Below are positions 1-7,632 of a stretch of DNA of 64,000 bases, piece by piece (position 1 is the first letter of the stretch; each line of letters starts with the position of its first letter). Source of the DNA: Cupriavidus pampae (GTDB lineage Bacteria; Pseudomonadota; Gammaproteobacteria; Burkholderiales; Burkholderiaceae); the NCBI RefSeq assembly GCF_914271485.1, contig NZ_CAJZAG010000007.1, positions 186,001 to 250,000 of the forward strand, read 5' to 3'. Position numbers and translations under genes: made by a program. The notes beneath the pieces were generated by a model that searched no databases, was not told where the DNA came from, and was given only the letters and a program-made list of their open reading frames with translations.

Positions 1-1680
1 CGCACCGCGCACATCGGCTACCGCGCGCAGGACGAAGCGGTGCGCGACCCGAAGAACACCATCATCTCCGTCAAGCGTTTCATGGGCCGTGGCCTGCGCG
101 ACGTGGCCCATATCGAGCACAGCCCGTACGACTTCGTCGATGCGCCCGGCATGGTGCAGATCAAGACGGCCGCGGGCGTGAAGAGCCCCGTCGAAGTATC
201 GGCGGAGATTCTGGCCACGCTGCGCCAGCGCGCAGAGGACTCGCTGGGCGACGATATCGTCGGCGCGGTGATCACGGTGCCGGCGTACTTCGACGACGCC
301 CAGCGTCAGGCGACCAAGGATGCCGCGCAACTGGCCGGACTGGACGTGCTGCGCCTGCTCAACGAGCCGACCGCGGCGGCGATTGCCTATGGCCTCGATA
401 ACGCGGCCGAAGGCATCTATGCGGTGTACGACCTCGGCGGCGGCACCTTCGATATCTCGGTGCTCAAGCTCACCAAGGGTGTGTTCGAAGTGATGTCGAC
501 CGGCGGCGACTCCGCACTCGGTGGCGACGACTTCGATCAACGCCTGCTGTGCTGGATCGTCGAGCAGGCCGGTCTGCAGCCGCTGTCGGCGGAAGACACG
601 CGCCTGCTGATGGTGCGCTCGCGCGCGGCCAAGGAAGCCCTGTCGGAAGCGGACAGCACCGTGATCGACGCGGTGCTCGCCAGTGGCGAGATCGTGCATC
701 TGACGCTGGATGCCGCCACGTTTATCGAGATCACCGCGCATCTCGTGCAGAAGACGCTGGCGCCCGTGCGCAAGGCACTGCGCGATGCGGGCGTGGGCGC
801 GGAAGACGTGAAGGGCGTGGTGCTGGTGGGCGGTGCCACGCGTATGCCGGCGATCCGCAAGGCTGTCGGCGACCATTTCGGCCAGACGCCGCTGACCAAT
901 CTCGATCCCGACAAGGTGGTGGCACTGGGTGCGGCGATGCAGGCCAACCTGCTCGCGGGCAACTCGGCGCCGGGCGAAGACTGGCTGCTGCTCGACGTGA
1001 TTCCGCTCTCGCTGGGCGTGGAAACGATGGGCGGGCTGGTCGAGAAGATCATTCCGCGCAACAGCACGATTCCGGTCGCGCGCGCGCAGGAGTTCACGAC
1101 ATTCAAGGATGGCCAGACCGCGATGGCGATCCACGTGCTGCAGGGCGAGCGCGAGCTGGCCAGCGACTGCCGTTCGCTCGCGCGTTTCGAGTTACGTGGC
1201 ATTCCGCCGATGGTGGCTGGCGCCGCGCGTATTCGCGTGACGTATCAGGTCGATGCCGACGGCCTGCTATCGGTGTCGGCACGTGAAATGCTGTCGGGCG
1301 TGGAAGCGTCAGTGGCGGTGAAGCCCTCCTACGGACTGGCTGACGACGACATCGCGCGCATGCTGCAGGAAAGCTTCCGCGAGGCCGAGCAGGATATGAA
1401 GAGCCGCGCGCTGGCCGAGGAACGCGTGGAAGCCGAGCGGCTTGTGGAAGCGACCACACGCGCGCTGGAAACCGATGGTGTGTTGCTCGACGATGCGGAA
1501 CGCGCGGCGATCGACACGTTGATCGCCGCAGTGCGCCAGATCGCGCAGGGCGACGACCATCGCGCGATCAAGGCGTCCGTGGATGCGCTGTCGCATGGCA
1601 CCGACGAGTTTGCCGCGCGCCGCATGGATCGGTCGATCAAGAGCGCGCTGGCGGGCCGCAAGGTCAACGAGATTGGTTGA
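1..1680 (+). CDS. hscA: Fe-S assembly chaperone HscA (Hsp70 family), 5' end cut by window
   Basis: This is an Hsp70-class ATPase that, with HscB, helps transfer iron-sulfur clusters from IscU to target proteins in the cytoplasm. The frame is open from base 1, so roughly the first 60 residues lie outside the window; 559 residues are visible and the family is about 620 long. Hsp70 hallmarks are present: the DLGGGTFDIS phosphate loop, NEPTAAAIAYG, and VLVGGATRMPAIR near the end of the nucleotide-binding domain, followed by the beta-sandwich peptide-binding domain and a helical lid. The assignment to HscA rather than DnaK rests on the downstream fdx and iscX genes and on the lack of a DnaK-type acidic C-terminal tail. 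No damage is seen. Confidence 0.95.
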   Translation, partial: RTAHIGYRAQDEAVRDPKNTIISVKRFMGRGLRDVAHIEHSPYDFVDAPGMVQIKTAAGVKSPVEVSAEILATLRQRAEDSLGDDIVGAVITVPAYFDDAQRQATKDAAQLAGLDVLRLLNEPTAAAIAYGLDNAAEGIYAVYDLGGGTFDISVLKLTKGVFEVMSTGGDSALGGDDFDQRLLCWIVEQAGLQPLSAEDTRLLMVRSRAAKEALSEADSTVIDAVLASGEIVHLTLDAATFIEITAHLVQKTLAPVRKALRDAGVGAEDVKGVVLVGGATRMPAIRKAVGDHFGQTPLTNLDPDKVVALGAAMQANLLAGNSAPGEDWLLLDVIPLSLGVETMGGLVEKIIPRNSTIPVARAQEFTTFKDGQTAMAIHVLQGERELASDCRSLARFELRGIPPMVAGAARIRVTYQVDADGLLSVSAREMLSGVEASVAVKPSYGLADDDIARMLQESFREAEQDMKSRALAEERVEAERLVEATTRALETDGVLLDDAERAAIDTLIAAVRQIAQGDDHRAIKASVDALSHGTDEFAARRMDRSIKSALAGRKVNEIG

Positions 1681-1740
1681 ACGGCGCGGTTGATCGACAC
1701 GGTTGACCGACGCCCACGACAGGAACACCCCAGGAACACC

Positions 1741-2079
1741 ATGCCTCAGATTATTGTTTTGCCCCACGTCGAATACTGTCCCGAAGGGACCGTGATCGAA
1801 ACCAAAGCAGGCGTCAGCGTATGCGACGCGCTGCTGGCCCACGGCATCGAGATCGAGCACGCGTGCGAGAAGTCGTGCGCGTGTACCACTTGCCACGTGA
1901 TCGTGCGCGAGGGTTTCGATTCGCTGAACGAGGCCGAGGAAAAGGAAGAGGATCTGCTCGACAAGGCGTGGGGGCTCGAGCCCAACTCGCGGCTGTCGTG
2001 CCAGGCGATCGTCGCGGACGAGGACCTGACCGTCGAGATCCCGAAATACACGATCAACCACGCCAAGGAAGGCCACTGA
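1741..2079 (+). CDS. fdx: ISC-type [2Fe-2S] ferredoxin
   Basis: This is a 112-residue adrenodoxin-type ferredoxin that supplies electrons during iron-sulfur cluster assembly. The four cluster ligands are visible: the Cys-x5-Cys-x2-Cys pattern in HACEKSCACTTC and a distal Cys in RLSCQAI. I chose the ATG at 1741 because it gives the family's usual beginning (MPQIIVLPH); an in-frame start at 1690 would add a sequence unlike the family. It lies 60 nt after hscA and 16 nt before iscX, so all three are probably one operon. Confidence 0.96.
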   Translation: MPQIIVLPHVEYCPEGTVIETKAGVSVCDALLAHGIEIEHACEKSCACTTCHVIVREGFDSLNEAEEKEEDLLDKAWGLEPNSRLSCQAIVADEDLTVEIPKYTINHAKEGH

Positions 2080-2095
2080 GGCCCGGAGCACGCTC

Positions 2096-2290
2096 ATGAA
2101 ATGGACTGACACCTTCGACGTTGCGGCGGCGCTGTACGACAAGTACCCGGACGTCGATCCGACCACGATCCGCTTCACGGACCTGCACAAGTGGGTCATG
2201 GACCTCGACGGTTTCGATGACCTGCCTGATCGCTCGGGCGAGAAGATCCTCGAAGCGATCCAGCAGGCGTGGATCGAGGAAGCGGAGTAA
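2096..2290 (+). CDS. iscX: IscX iron-sulfur assembly accessory protein
   Basis: This 64-residue acidic protein is full length for IscX (YfhJ). IscX binds iron and the cysteine desulfurase IscS and modulates cluster assembly. Family features are the opening WTDTFDVA, the YPDVDP turn, the FTDLHKWV segment and the acidic tail WIEEAE. It is the last gene of the hscA-fdx-iscX run and is followed within about 25 nt by a hairpin terminator. Confidence 0.95.
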   Translation: MKWTDTFDVAAALYDKYPDVDPTTIRFTDLHKWVMDLDGFDDLPDRSGEKILEAIQQAWIEEAE

Positions 2291-2313
2291 TCTGCTTCGG
2301 CAAGAAAGAAGAA

Positions 2314-2350
2314 GGGCGCGTCGGCGATGGCTGACGCGCCCTTTGTCTTT
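2314..2350 (+). terminator. Rho-independent terminator after iscX
   Basis: A 9-bp perfect stem (GGGCGCGTC at 2314-2322 with GACGCGCCC at 2333-2341) is followed by TTTGTCTTT. It lies between iscX and the convergent glycine-zipper gene and is oriented to end the ISC operon transcript. Confidence 0.75.
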
Positions 2351-2365
2351 GCTGGGCCGGGATGA

Positions 2366-3025
2366 TTAGCCCGTTACCAGCACGCCGCGCTCCATGTGCA
2401 CGCGCTGACCAATCTGCACGCCGGGCTCCTGCTCGTACGTGAAGGTACGCTCGGTGCCGTCGTCCATTTTCACACGCACGTTGTAGTGGGTGTCTTTGTT
2501 GACGTGCTTCTCGACGGTATTGCCCGCGTAGCCACCCGCGGCCGCACCGGCCACGGTGCCGAGGATACGGCCGTTGCCGCGGCCGATCTGGTTGCCCAGC
2601 AGGCCGCCCACGACCGCGCCGCCGAGCGCGCCGAGACCACTGGTGTCCTTCTCGGTCTTGATCGGCGTGACGGCGATTACGCGACCGGCGGTATGGCTGG
2701 GCTTGGCGGCGGGAGCCTGACGCTCGACCGGCTGGGCCGCTTGTTGTTGCGGCGGAGGCGGTGCGTTGTTGGCGGCCTGCTCATAAGCCGGCGGACGCGT
2801 GGTCGACCCCGGTGGCGGCATTTGGGCGTTGGTTTGGGCGTTGGTTTGGGCGTTGTACTGGCTGGTGGCCGGCGCGGTGGCAACCGGTTCGCCACGATCT
2901 GCCTTGCTGATCGGCAGCACGCCGGTTACGGCCGCGACGGCGGTCAGGCTGGCGATGACCACTGCCACCGCGGCGGCTGCAATCAGCGGATGAATACGGC
3001 GGGAGGAGGGCACATTGGCTTGCAT
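2366..3025 (-). CDS. Glycine-zipper 2TM-domain envelope protein
   Basis: This 219-residue protein is probably membrane-anchored. An N-terminal hydrophobic segment (residues about 14-35, after the positively charged SSRRIHP) would export or anchor it. A low-complexity Pro/Gln/Asn linker follows, then a glycine-zipper stretch (GALGGAVVGGLLGNQIG and GTVAGAAAGGYAGNTVE), the signature of the Rick_17kDa/SlyB-type 2TM family. The C-terminal part resembles SlyB-like outer-membrane proteins. The start at 3025 was chosen for the GGAGA 7 nt upstream; an in-frame start at 3085 lacks such a site. The linker holds a 12-nt tandem repeat. Its precise role is unknown; envelope integrity is an inference from SlyB relatives. 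Confidence 0.8.
   Translation of the reverse strand: MQANVPSSRRIHPLIAAAAVAVVIASLTAVAAVTGVLPISKADRGEPVATAPATSQYNAQTNAQTNAQMPPPGSTTRPPAYEQAANNAPPPPQQQAAQPVERQAPAAKPSHTAGRVIAVTPIKTEKDTSGLGALGGAVVGGLLGNQIGRGNGRILGTVAGAAAGGYAGNTVEKHVNKDTHYNVRVKMDDGTERTFTYEQEPGVQIGQRVHMERGVLVTG
2821..2856. repeat. Three 12-nt tandem repeats in the glycine-zipper gene
   Basis: The unit TTTGGGCGTTGG occurs three times head to tail, the last copy differing at its final base. On the minus strand it encodes repeated Gln-Thr-Asn-Ala in the linker between the membrane segment and the glycine zipper. Because the unit is a multiple of three, copy-number change would alter linker length without breaking the frame. Confidence 0.85.
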
Positions 3026-3189
3026 TCTTGTTCTCCAAGGCAACCGGCACTGCCGGATCGATGAAGCTAGTGTGGCGCAATGCAAGCCGAAAAGCCGTTG
3101 GATTTTGTAAGTGGTTGTAGGCCGAAAAGCGCTTGTGAATCAAGGGCTTGGCCAGCTTGTCGGCGCGTGTCCGACGAGGGTATGTAACA

Positions 3190-3218
3190 GAAATGCCCCT
3201 CTCCGGACGGAGAGGGGC
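3190..3218 (-). terminator. Terminator after lysS
   Basis: An 11-bp perfect stem (GCCCCTCTCCG with CGGAGAGGGGC, 3195-3218) has a 2-nt loop. Read on the minus strand it comes directly after the lysS stop and is followed by ATTTCTGTT, a moderate U-tract. Confidence 0.7.
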
Positions 3219-3228
3219 GGGCGCTGCA

Positions 3229-4779
3229 TCAGTCTTCGCGGCGCAGGTGCGGGAACAGGATGACGTCGCGGATGTTCGGGCTGTCGGTCAGCAGCATCAC
3301 GAGACGATCGATACCAATACCGCAGCCGCCCGTCGGGGGCATGCCGTATTCGAGCGCGCGAATGTAGTCGGCGTCGAAGTACATCGCTTCTTCATCGCCG
3401 GCGTCCTTCTGCTCGACCTGCGCGCGGAAACGCTCGGCCTGATCTTCGGCGTCGTTCAACTCCGAGAAGCCATTGGCGATCTCGCGGCCGGTGATGAACA
3501 GCTCGAAACGCTCGGTGATGCCCGGCACCGTGTCCGATGCGCGCGCGAGCGGCGACACCTCGACCGGATAGTCGATGATGAACGTCGGCTCCCACAGCTG
3601 GCTTTCGGCGGTTTCCTCGAACAGCACGAGTTGCAGCGTGCCGACCTTGGCGTTCAGGAACTGCGGCGCGCTGGTGTTGACGCCGAACTTCTTGAGTTCG
3701 GCGCGCAGGAAGTCCACGTCGGCCAGTTGCGCGTCGGTGTACTGCGGCGCGTATTTCTGGATCGCCTGCGTGATGGTGAGCCGATGGAACGGCTTGGCGA
3801 GGTCGAGTTCGCGGCCCTGATAGGTCACGGTGGCGCTGCCGCGCGCATCGATCGCAGCCTGGCGGATCAGGTTTTCGGTGAAGTCCATCAGCCAGCGGTA
3901 GTCCGTGTAGGCCGCGTAGAACTCCATCATCGTGAACTCGGGGTTGTGGCGCGGGCTCACCCCTTCGTTACGGAAATTGCGGTTGATCTCGAACACGCGT
4001 TCGAAGCCGCCTACGACCAGGCGCTTGAGGTAGAGCTCGGGCGCGATGCGCATGAACATCTGCATGTCCAGCGCGTTGTGGTGCGTGATGAACGGCTTGG
4101 CCGCGGCGCCACCCGGAATCGGATGCAGCATCGGCGTTTCCACTTCCATAAAGCCCGCGTCGGCCATATGGCGACGCAGCGAGGAGATGGCGTTGGTGCG
4201 CGCGCGGAACGTGGCGCGCGTCTCGGGCGAGACGATCAGATCCACGTAGCGCTGGCGGTATTTCGTTTCCTGATCGGCCAGGCCATGGAACTTGTCCGGC
4301 AGCGGACGCAGCGCCTTCGACAGCAGGCGCAGTTCGCGCACCTGTACCGACAGTTCGCCCTTGTTGGTGCGGAACAGTTCGCCGCGCGCGCTCACGATGT
4401 CACCGAGGTCCCAGTGCTTGAACGCCGCGTAGACATCCTCGCCGACCTTGTCGCGCGTGATGTAGAACTGGATCTGACCGCTGCCGTCCTGCACGGTGGC
4501 AAAGCTGGCCTTGCCCATCACGCGCTTGAGCATCATGCGGCCGGCGATGGCCACTTCGACCGGCGCGGCTTCGAGCGCGGCCTGATCGGTTTCGCCGAAC
4601 TGCGCGTGCAGTGCGGCAGCCTGGTGCGTCGGGCGGAAATCGTTCGGGAAGGCCACGCCCTGCTGGCGCAGTGCCTGCAGTTTCTCGCGCCGCTCCGCGA
4701 TGATCTTGTTCTCGTCGACGGCGGGCGTCTCTGAGGCGTTGGCGGGGGCGGCGGGGTTGGCGCGCGTGGGTTCGGTCAT
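3229..4779 (-). CDS. lysS: Lysyl-tRNA synthetase, class II
   Basis: This enzyme charges tRNA-Lys with lysine. At 516 residues it is slightly longer than the usual 500-505 because of an Ala/Pro-rich N-terminal extension of about 20 residues. An OB-fold anticodon-binding domain is followed by the class II catalytic core. Motif 2 appears as FRNEGVSPRHNPEFTMMEFY and motif 3 as GCGIGIDRLVMLLTD. prfB lies upstream on the same strand, as in many proteobacteria, but here an SDR gene sits between them. The SDR stop is only 6 nt upstream of the lysS start, which suggests co-transcription. Confidence 0.97.
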   Translation of the reverse strand: MTEPTRANPAAPANASETPAVDENKIIAERREKLQALRQQGVAFPNDFRPTHQAAALHAQFGETDQAALEAAPVEVAIAGRMMLKRVMGKASFATVQDGSGQIQFYITRDKVGEDVYAAFKHWDLGDIVSARGELFRTNKGELSVQVRELRLLSKALRPLPDKFHGLADQETKYRQRYVDLIVSPETRATFRARTNAISSLRRHMADAGFMEVETPMLHPIPGGAAAKPFITHHNALDMQMFMRIAPELYLKRLVVGGFERVFEINRNFRNEGVSPRHNPEFTMMEFYAAYTDYRWLMDFTENLIRQAAIDARGSATVTYQGRELDLAKPFHRLTITQAIQKYAPQYTDAQLADVDFLRAELKKFGVNTSAPQFLNAKVGTLQLVLFEETAESQLWEPTFIIDYPVEVSPLARASDTVPGITERFELFITGREIANGFSELNDAEDQAERFRAQVEQKDAGDEEAMYFDADYIRALEYGMPPTGGCGIGIDRLVMLLTDSPNIRDVILFPHLRRED

Positions 4780-4785
4780 GATGGT

Positions 4786-5544
4786 TCAGTAATTACGAAT
4801 ATCGTCGAGTTCGGTCGTGCCGAAATCGGGGCGGGACAGATAGGCGGCGATGCGCTTGGCCGTCTCGTCGGGCGAGGACAACTTGTCGTTGGACTTGAGG
4901 TCGCGGAAGCGCTGCACGTCGGCGAACTCCGCATCGCGGATGGTCGCCTGCATGTCGGTGTCGACCACGCCGGGCGCCAGCGAGACCGCGCGAATGGTGC
5001 GCGGGGCGGGGACGTCGCGATACTCGGCGTTGACCGAGCGGATAAACATGTCGAGCGCGGCCTTGCCGGCGCAGTAAGCGCTCCAGCCCGGCACCGGATT
5101 GCGCGCGGCGCCCGACGAGATCGCGAGGATCTTGCGCGGGCAGTCGAAGCGCGCGGTGTGTTCGACGAACGCGGCGGTCATCGTCATCGGCGAAGCCAGA
5201 TTGGTCAGCAGATGCGGAATCAGCGTGTTCTCGTGCAGCTTGGTGATCGGGCCGATCGGCTCCACCACGCCTGCGTTCAGGATCAGCGTGATGCTGGCCG
5301 GCGCGTCATCGATGGCGTCCAGCACGCTGCCGAGCCAGCCGGCGGCGGGGCCGGGCTGGGCCAGGTCCTGCAGATGCCACGCGACCGGCACGCCGCTGGC
5401 GGCGGCGACCGCCTCCATCTCCGGATTGCGGCTGCGGGACACACAGACCACGCGGTTGCCCGGCACGAGCAATGCGCGCGTGAGGGCCGCGCCGAGCCCG
5501 CGCGAGGCGCCGGTCACGATATAAAGGTGTTTGGCTGCGCTCAT
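4786..5544 (-). CDS. Short-chain dehydrogenase/reductase (SDR)
   Basis: This 252-residue classical SDR has the NAD(P)-binding TGASRGLGAAL motif at the N-terminus, LNAGV in the middle, and the catalytic Ser plus YxxxK (SAYCAGKAALD) at about residues 150-165. The layout resembles sepiapterin reductase or YueD-type benzil reductases; Arg and Ser after the first beta strands (CVSRSR) favour NADP. The substrate cannot be told. It lies between prfB and lysS on the same strand, 6 nt from lysS, an insertion into an otherwise common prfB-lysS pairing. Confidence 0.85.
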   Translation of the reverse strand: MSAAKHLYIVTGASRGLGAALTRALLVPGNRVVCVSRSRNPEMEAVAAASGVPVAWHLQDLAQPGPAAGWLGSVLDAIDDAPASITLILNAGVVEPIGPITKLHENTLIPHLLTNLASPMTMTAAFVEHTARFDCPRKILAISSGAARNPVPGWSAYCAGKAALDMFIRSVNAEYRDVPAPRTIRAVSLAPGVVDTDMQATIRDAEFADVQRFRDLKSNDKLSSPDETAKRIAAYLSRPDFGTTELDDIRNY

Positions 5545-5664
5545 GACAATCCCCGGATTTCTCGTCGATCGGTGTTGGTAGGTCTTGCTTTTGTGGAGGC
5601 CGCCGCACGCATAAGCTCACAGGCTTTCTGGAGAGGACGCGCGCGGCGGTAATACGGATGTTGC

Positions 5665-6769
5665 TTACAGACCCTGCTTCAGGCTCGCTTCGATAAACGG
5701 ATCGAGGTCGCCGTCGAGCACCTTCTGGGTGTTCGACATTTCGACGTTCGTGCGCAGGTCCTTGATGCGGCTCTGGTCCAGCACGTACGAACGGATCTGG
5801 TGACCCCAGCCCACATCGGTCTTGCCCGCTTCCAGCTTGTCAGCTTCCGCCTGACGCTTGCGCATCTCGTGCTCGTATAAGCGCGACTTCAGCATCGACA
5901 TGGCCTCGGCACGGTTGCGGTGCTGCGAACGGTCGTTCTGGCACTGCACGACGATGCCGGTCGGGATGTGCGTGATCCGCACGGCCGAATCGGTCTTGTT
6001 GATGTGCTGACCGCCCGCGCCCGAAGCGCGATACGTGTCCACACGCAGGTCGGCGGGGTTGACCTCGACCTCGAACGAATCATCGACCTCGGGGTACACG
6101 AACACCGACGAGAACGACGTGTGACGGCCGCCCGACGAGTCGAAAGGCGACTTGCGCACCAGACGGTGCACACCGGTTTCGGTGCGCAGGTAGCCGAACG
6201 CGTATTCGCCCTCGATCTTGATCGTGGCGCTCTTGATGCCGGCCACGTCGCCCTCGGACTCTTCGAGCACCTCGGCCTTGAAGCCCTTGCGCTCGCAGTA
6301 CTTGAGGTACTGACGCAGCAGCATCGAAGCCCAGTCGCACGCCTCGGTACCGCCGGCGCCGGCCTGGATGTCGATGAACGCGTTGGCCTGGTCCATCTCG
6401 CCCGCGAACATGCGGCGGAATTCCATGTCCGCGACGATCGCTTCGAATCCGGCGACATCGCTCTCGATCGACTCGATCGTCTCGTCGTCGGCTTCCTCGC
6501 GCGCGAGTTCGAACAACTCGTCCGCGCCGCTCAGGTCGTCGGTGAGCTTGCTGAGCACGCCAACGACGCCCTCGATCATCTTCTTTTCTTTACCGAGGTC
6601 CTGGGCCTTCTTGGGGTTGTTCCAGACGTCGGGGTCTTCCAGCAAGCCGTTGACTTCGTCAAGGCGTCCTACTTTGACATCGTAGTCAAAGATACCCCCG
6701 TAGATCTTCCGTTCGCGAACGGAGATCGGAGATGGCACTGGAGATGGCGTTGAGGCGTTCTGCTTCCAT
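5665..6769 (-). CDS. prfB: Peptide chain release factor 2, with programmed +1 frameshift
   Basis: RF2 terminates translation at UGA and UAA. The gene is in two frames. Translation starts at the ATG at 6769, runs 27 codons to CTT TGA C (6691-6685), and shifts +1 to continue with GAC at 6687, giving about 367 residues (E. coli RF2 has 365). A Shine-Dalgarno-like GGGGGT stands 2 nt before CTT, as in the known autoregulatory site. The recognition motif SPF (in RKSPFDSSGG) and the catalytic GGQ (ASGAGGQHINK) are present. A call starting at 6738 in the downstream frame alone would give a false N-terminus. A likely -10 (TATAAT) lies at 6802-6797 on the minus strand. Confidence 0.97.
6685..6691 (-). 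promoter_or_regulatory. RF2 programmed frameshift site CTTTGAC
   Basis: On the minus strand the 0-frame reads ...GGG TAT CTT TGA C. The in-frame UGA is decoded inefficiently when RF2 is scarce, and the ribosome slips +1 on CUU. The upstream purine-rich GGGGG acts as the internal Shine-Dalgarno element. The match to the canonical CUUUGAC heptamer is exact. Confidence 0.95.
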
Positions 6770-6879
6770 GATGTTCCTGCGCGTCCAAAACCGGGAATTA
6801 TAGCGGATCGCGCGGGGACCGCTGGTTACATCACTTGAGCGAAAATAGCGGCTTACACCCTGTATGGATACCCAGACGC

Positions 6880-7617
6880 ATGACGGTCATTGCATCACCC
6901 CGATTGGCTTCCCCTGCATTTGTCACATTGTCTCGCCGGCGCGCGCTGTCGGTGCTCGGCGCCGCCGGCCTTTCGGCCGCGCTGGCGGCCTGCGGCACCA
7001 CCGGCGGGCCCGCGCCCGACGGCTTCTATCGGGTCGAGCGTGGCGATACGCTGTATTCGATCGCGCGGCGGCATAAGCGCTCGGTGGCCGAACTCACGCG
7101 CTGGAACAATCTGTCGAGCGCGGATCAGATCGAGGTGGACCAGCTGATTCGCGTGCGCCCGCCTGCTGGCGCGGCCGCCTCGGCCTCAGGTTCGACGTCC
7201 GGAGGGGGCTCCGCACCGGCACCCGCGCGTACCGAGCCAGCGCCGCAGGGCAAGGTGCCGACCACCAGCATCCGGCTGCAATGGCCCGCTGACGGGCGCG
7301 TGACGGGGCGCTTTGCGCCGCCGGGCGAGAAGGGCATCCGCATCGCGGTGGCAAGTGGTGGCAAGGTGCGCGCGGCCGCGTCGGGCTGGGCCATCCACGT
7401 GGGCGAGATGCGCGGCTACGGCATGCTCGTGATCGTCAAGCACAATGACGACTGGCTGACCGTGTACGGCAATCTCGACAAGCCGACGGTCAAGGAGAAC
7501 GCGCAGGTGTCCGCCGGGCAGGACATCGGCGTGATGGGCGCGGATGCCGAGCTGCATTTCGAGGTGCGCGGTGGCACGCAGCCGGTGGATCCGCTGCGCT
7601 ATCTGCCGGCGCGTTGA
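6880..7617 (+). CDS. LysM / degenerate LytM (M23) lipoprotein, NlpD/EnvC-like
   Basis: This 245-residue protein has a Tat-like RRR stretch and a lipobox (LAAC) at the N-terminus, then a LysM peptidoglycan-binding domain (YRVERGDTLYSIARRH...), a Ser/Gly/Pro linker and a C-terminal M23 fold. The zinc ligands are altered. The usual HxGxD opening reads EKGIRIA, and the last motif is ELHFEVR without the first His of HLH. It is therefore unlikely to be an active endopeptidase. NlpD and EnvC, which activate cell-wall amidases during division, have the same kind of loss. I chose the ATG at 6880; a TTG at 6835 is in frame. Divergent from prfB. Confidence 0.85.
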   Translation: MTVIASPRLASPAFVTLSRRRALSVLGAAGLSAALAACGTTGGPAPDGFYRVERGDTLYSIARRHKRSVAELTRWNNLSSADQIEVDQLIRVRPPAGAAASASGSTSGGGSAPAPARTEPAPQGKVPTTSIRLQWPADGRVTGRFAPPGEKGIRIAVASGGKVRAAASGWAIHVGEMRGYGMLVIVKHNDDWLTVYGNLDKPTVKENAQVSAGQDIGVMGADAELHFEVRGGTQPVDPLRYLPAR

Positions 7618-7632
7618 TCGGTCAAGTGCGGG

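Noticed and set aside
3148..4734. Long plus-strand frame of 528 codons opposite lysS
   Set aside because: It is an antisense shadow of lysS caused by high third-position GC. Its composition (Arg/Gly/His-rich, no motifs) is unlike a real protein, while the minus strand gives a complete lysyl-tRNA synthetase.
5665..6769. prfB as a pseudogene because of an in-frame stop
   Set aside because: The stop is the TGA of the conserved CTTTGAC frameshift site; the rest of the gene is intact.
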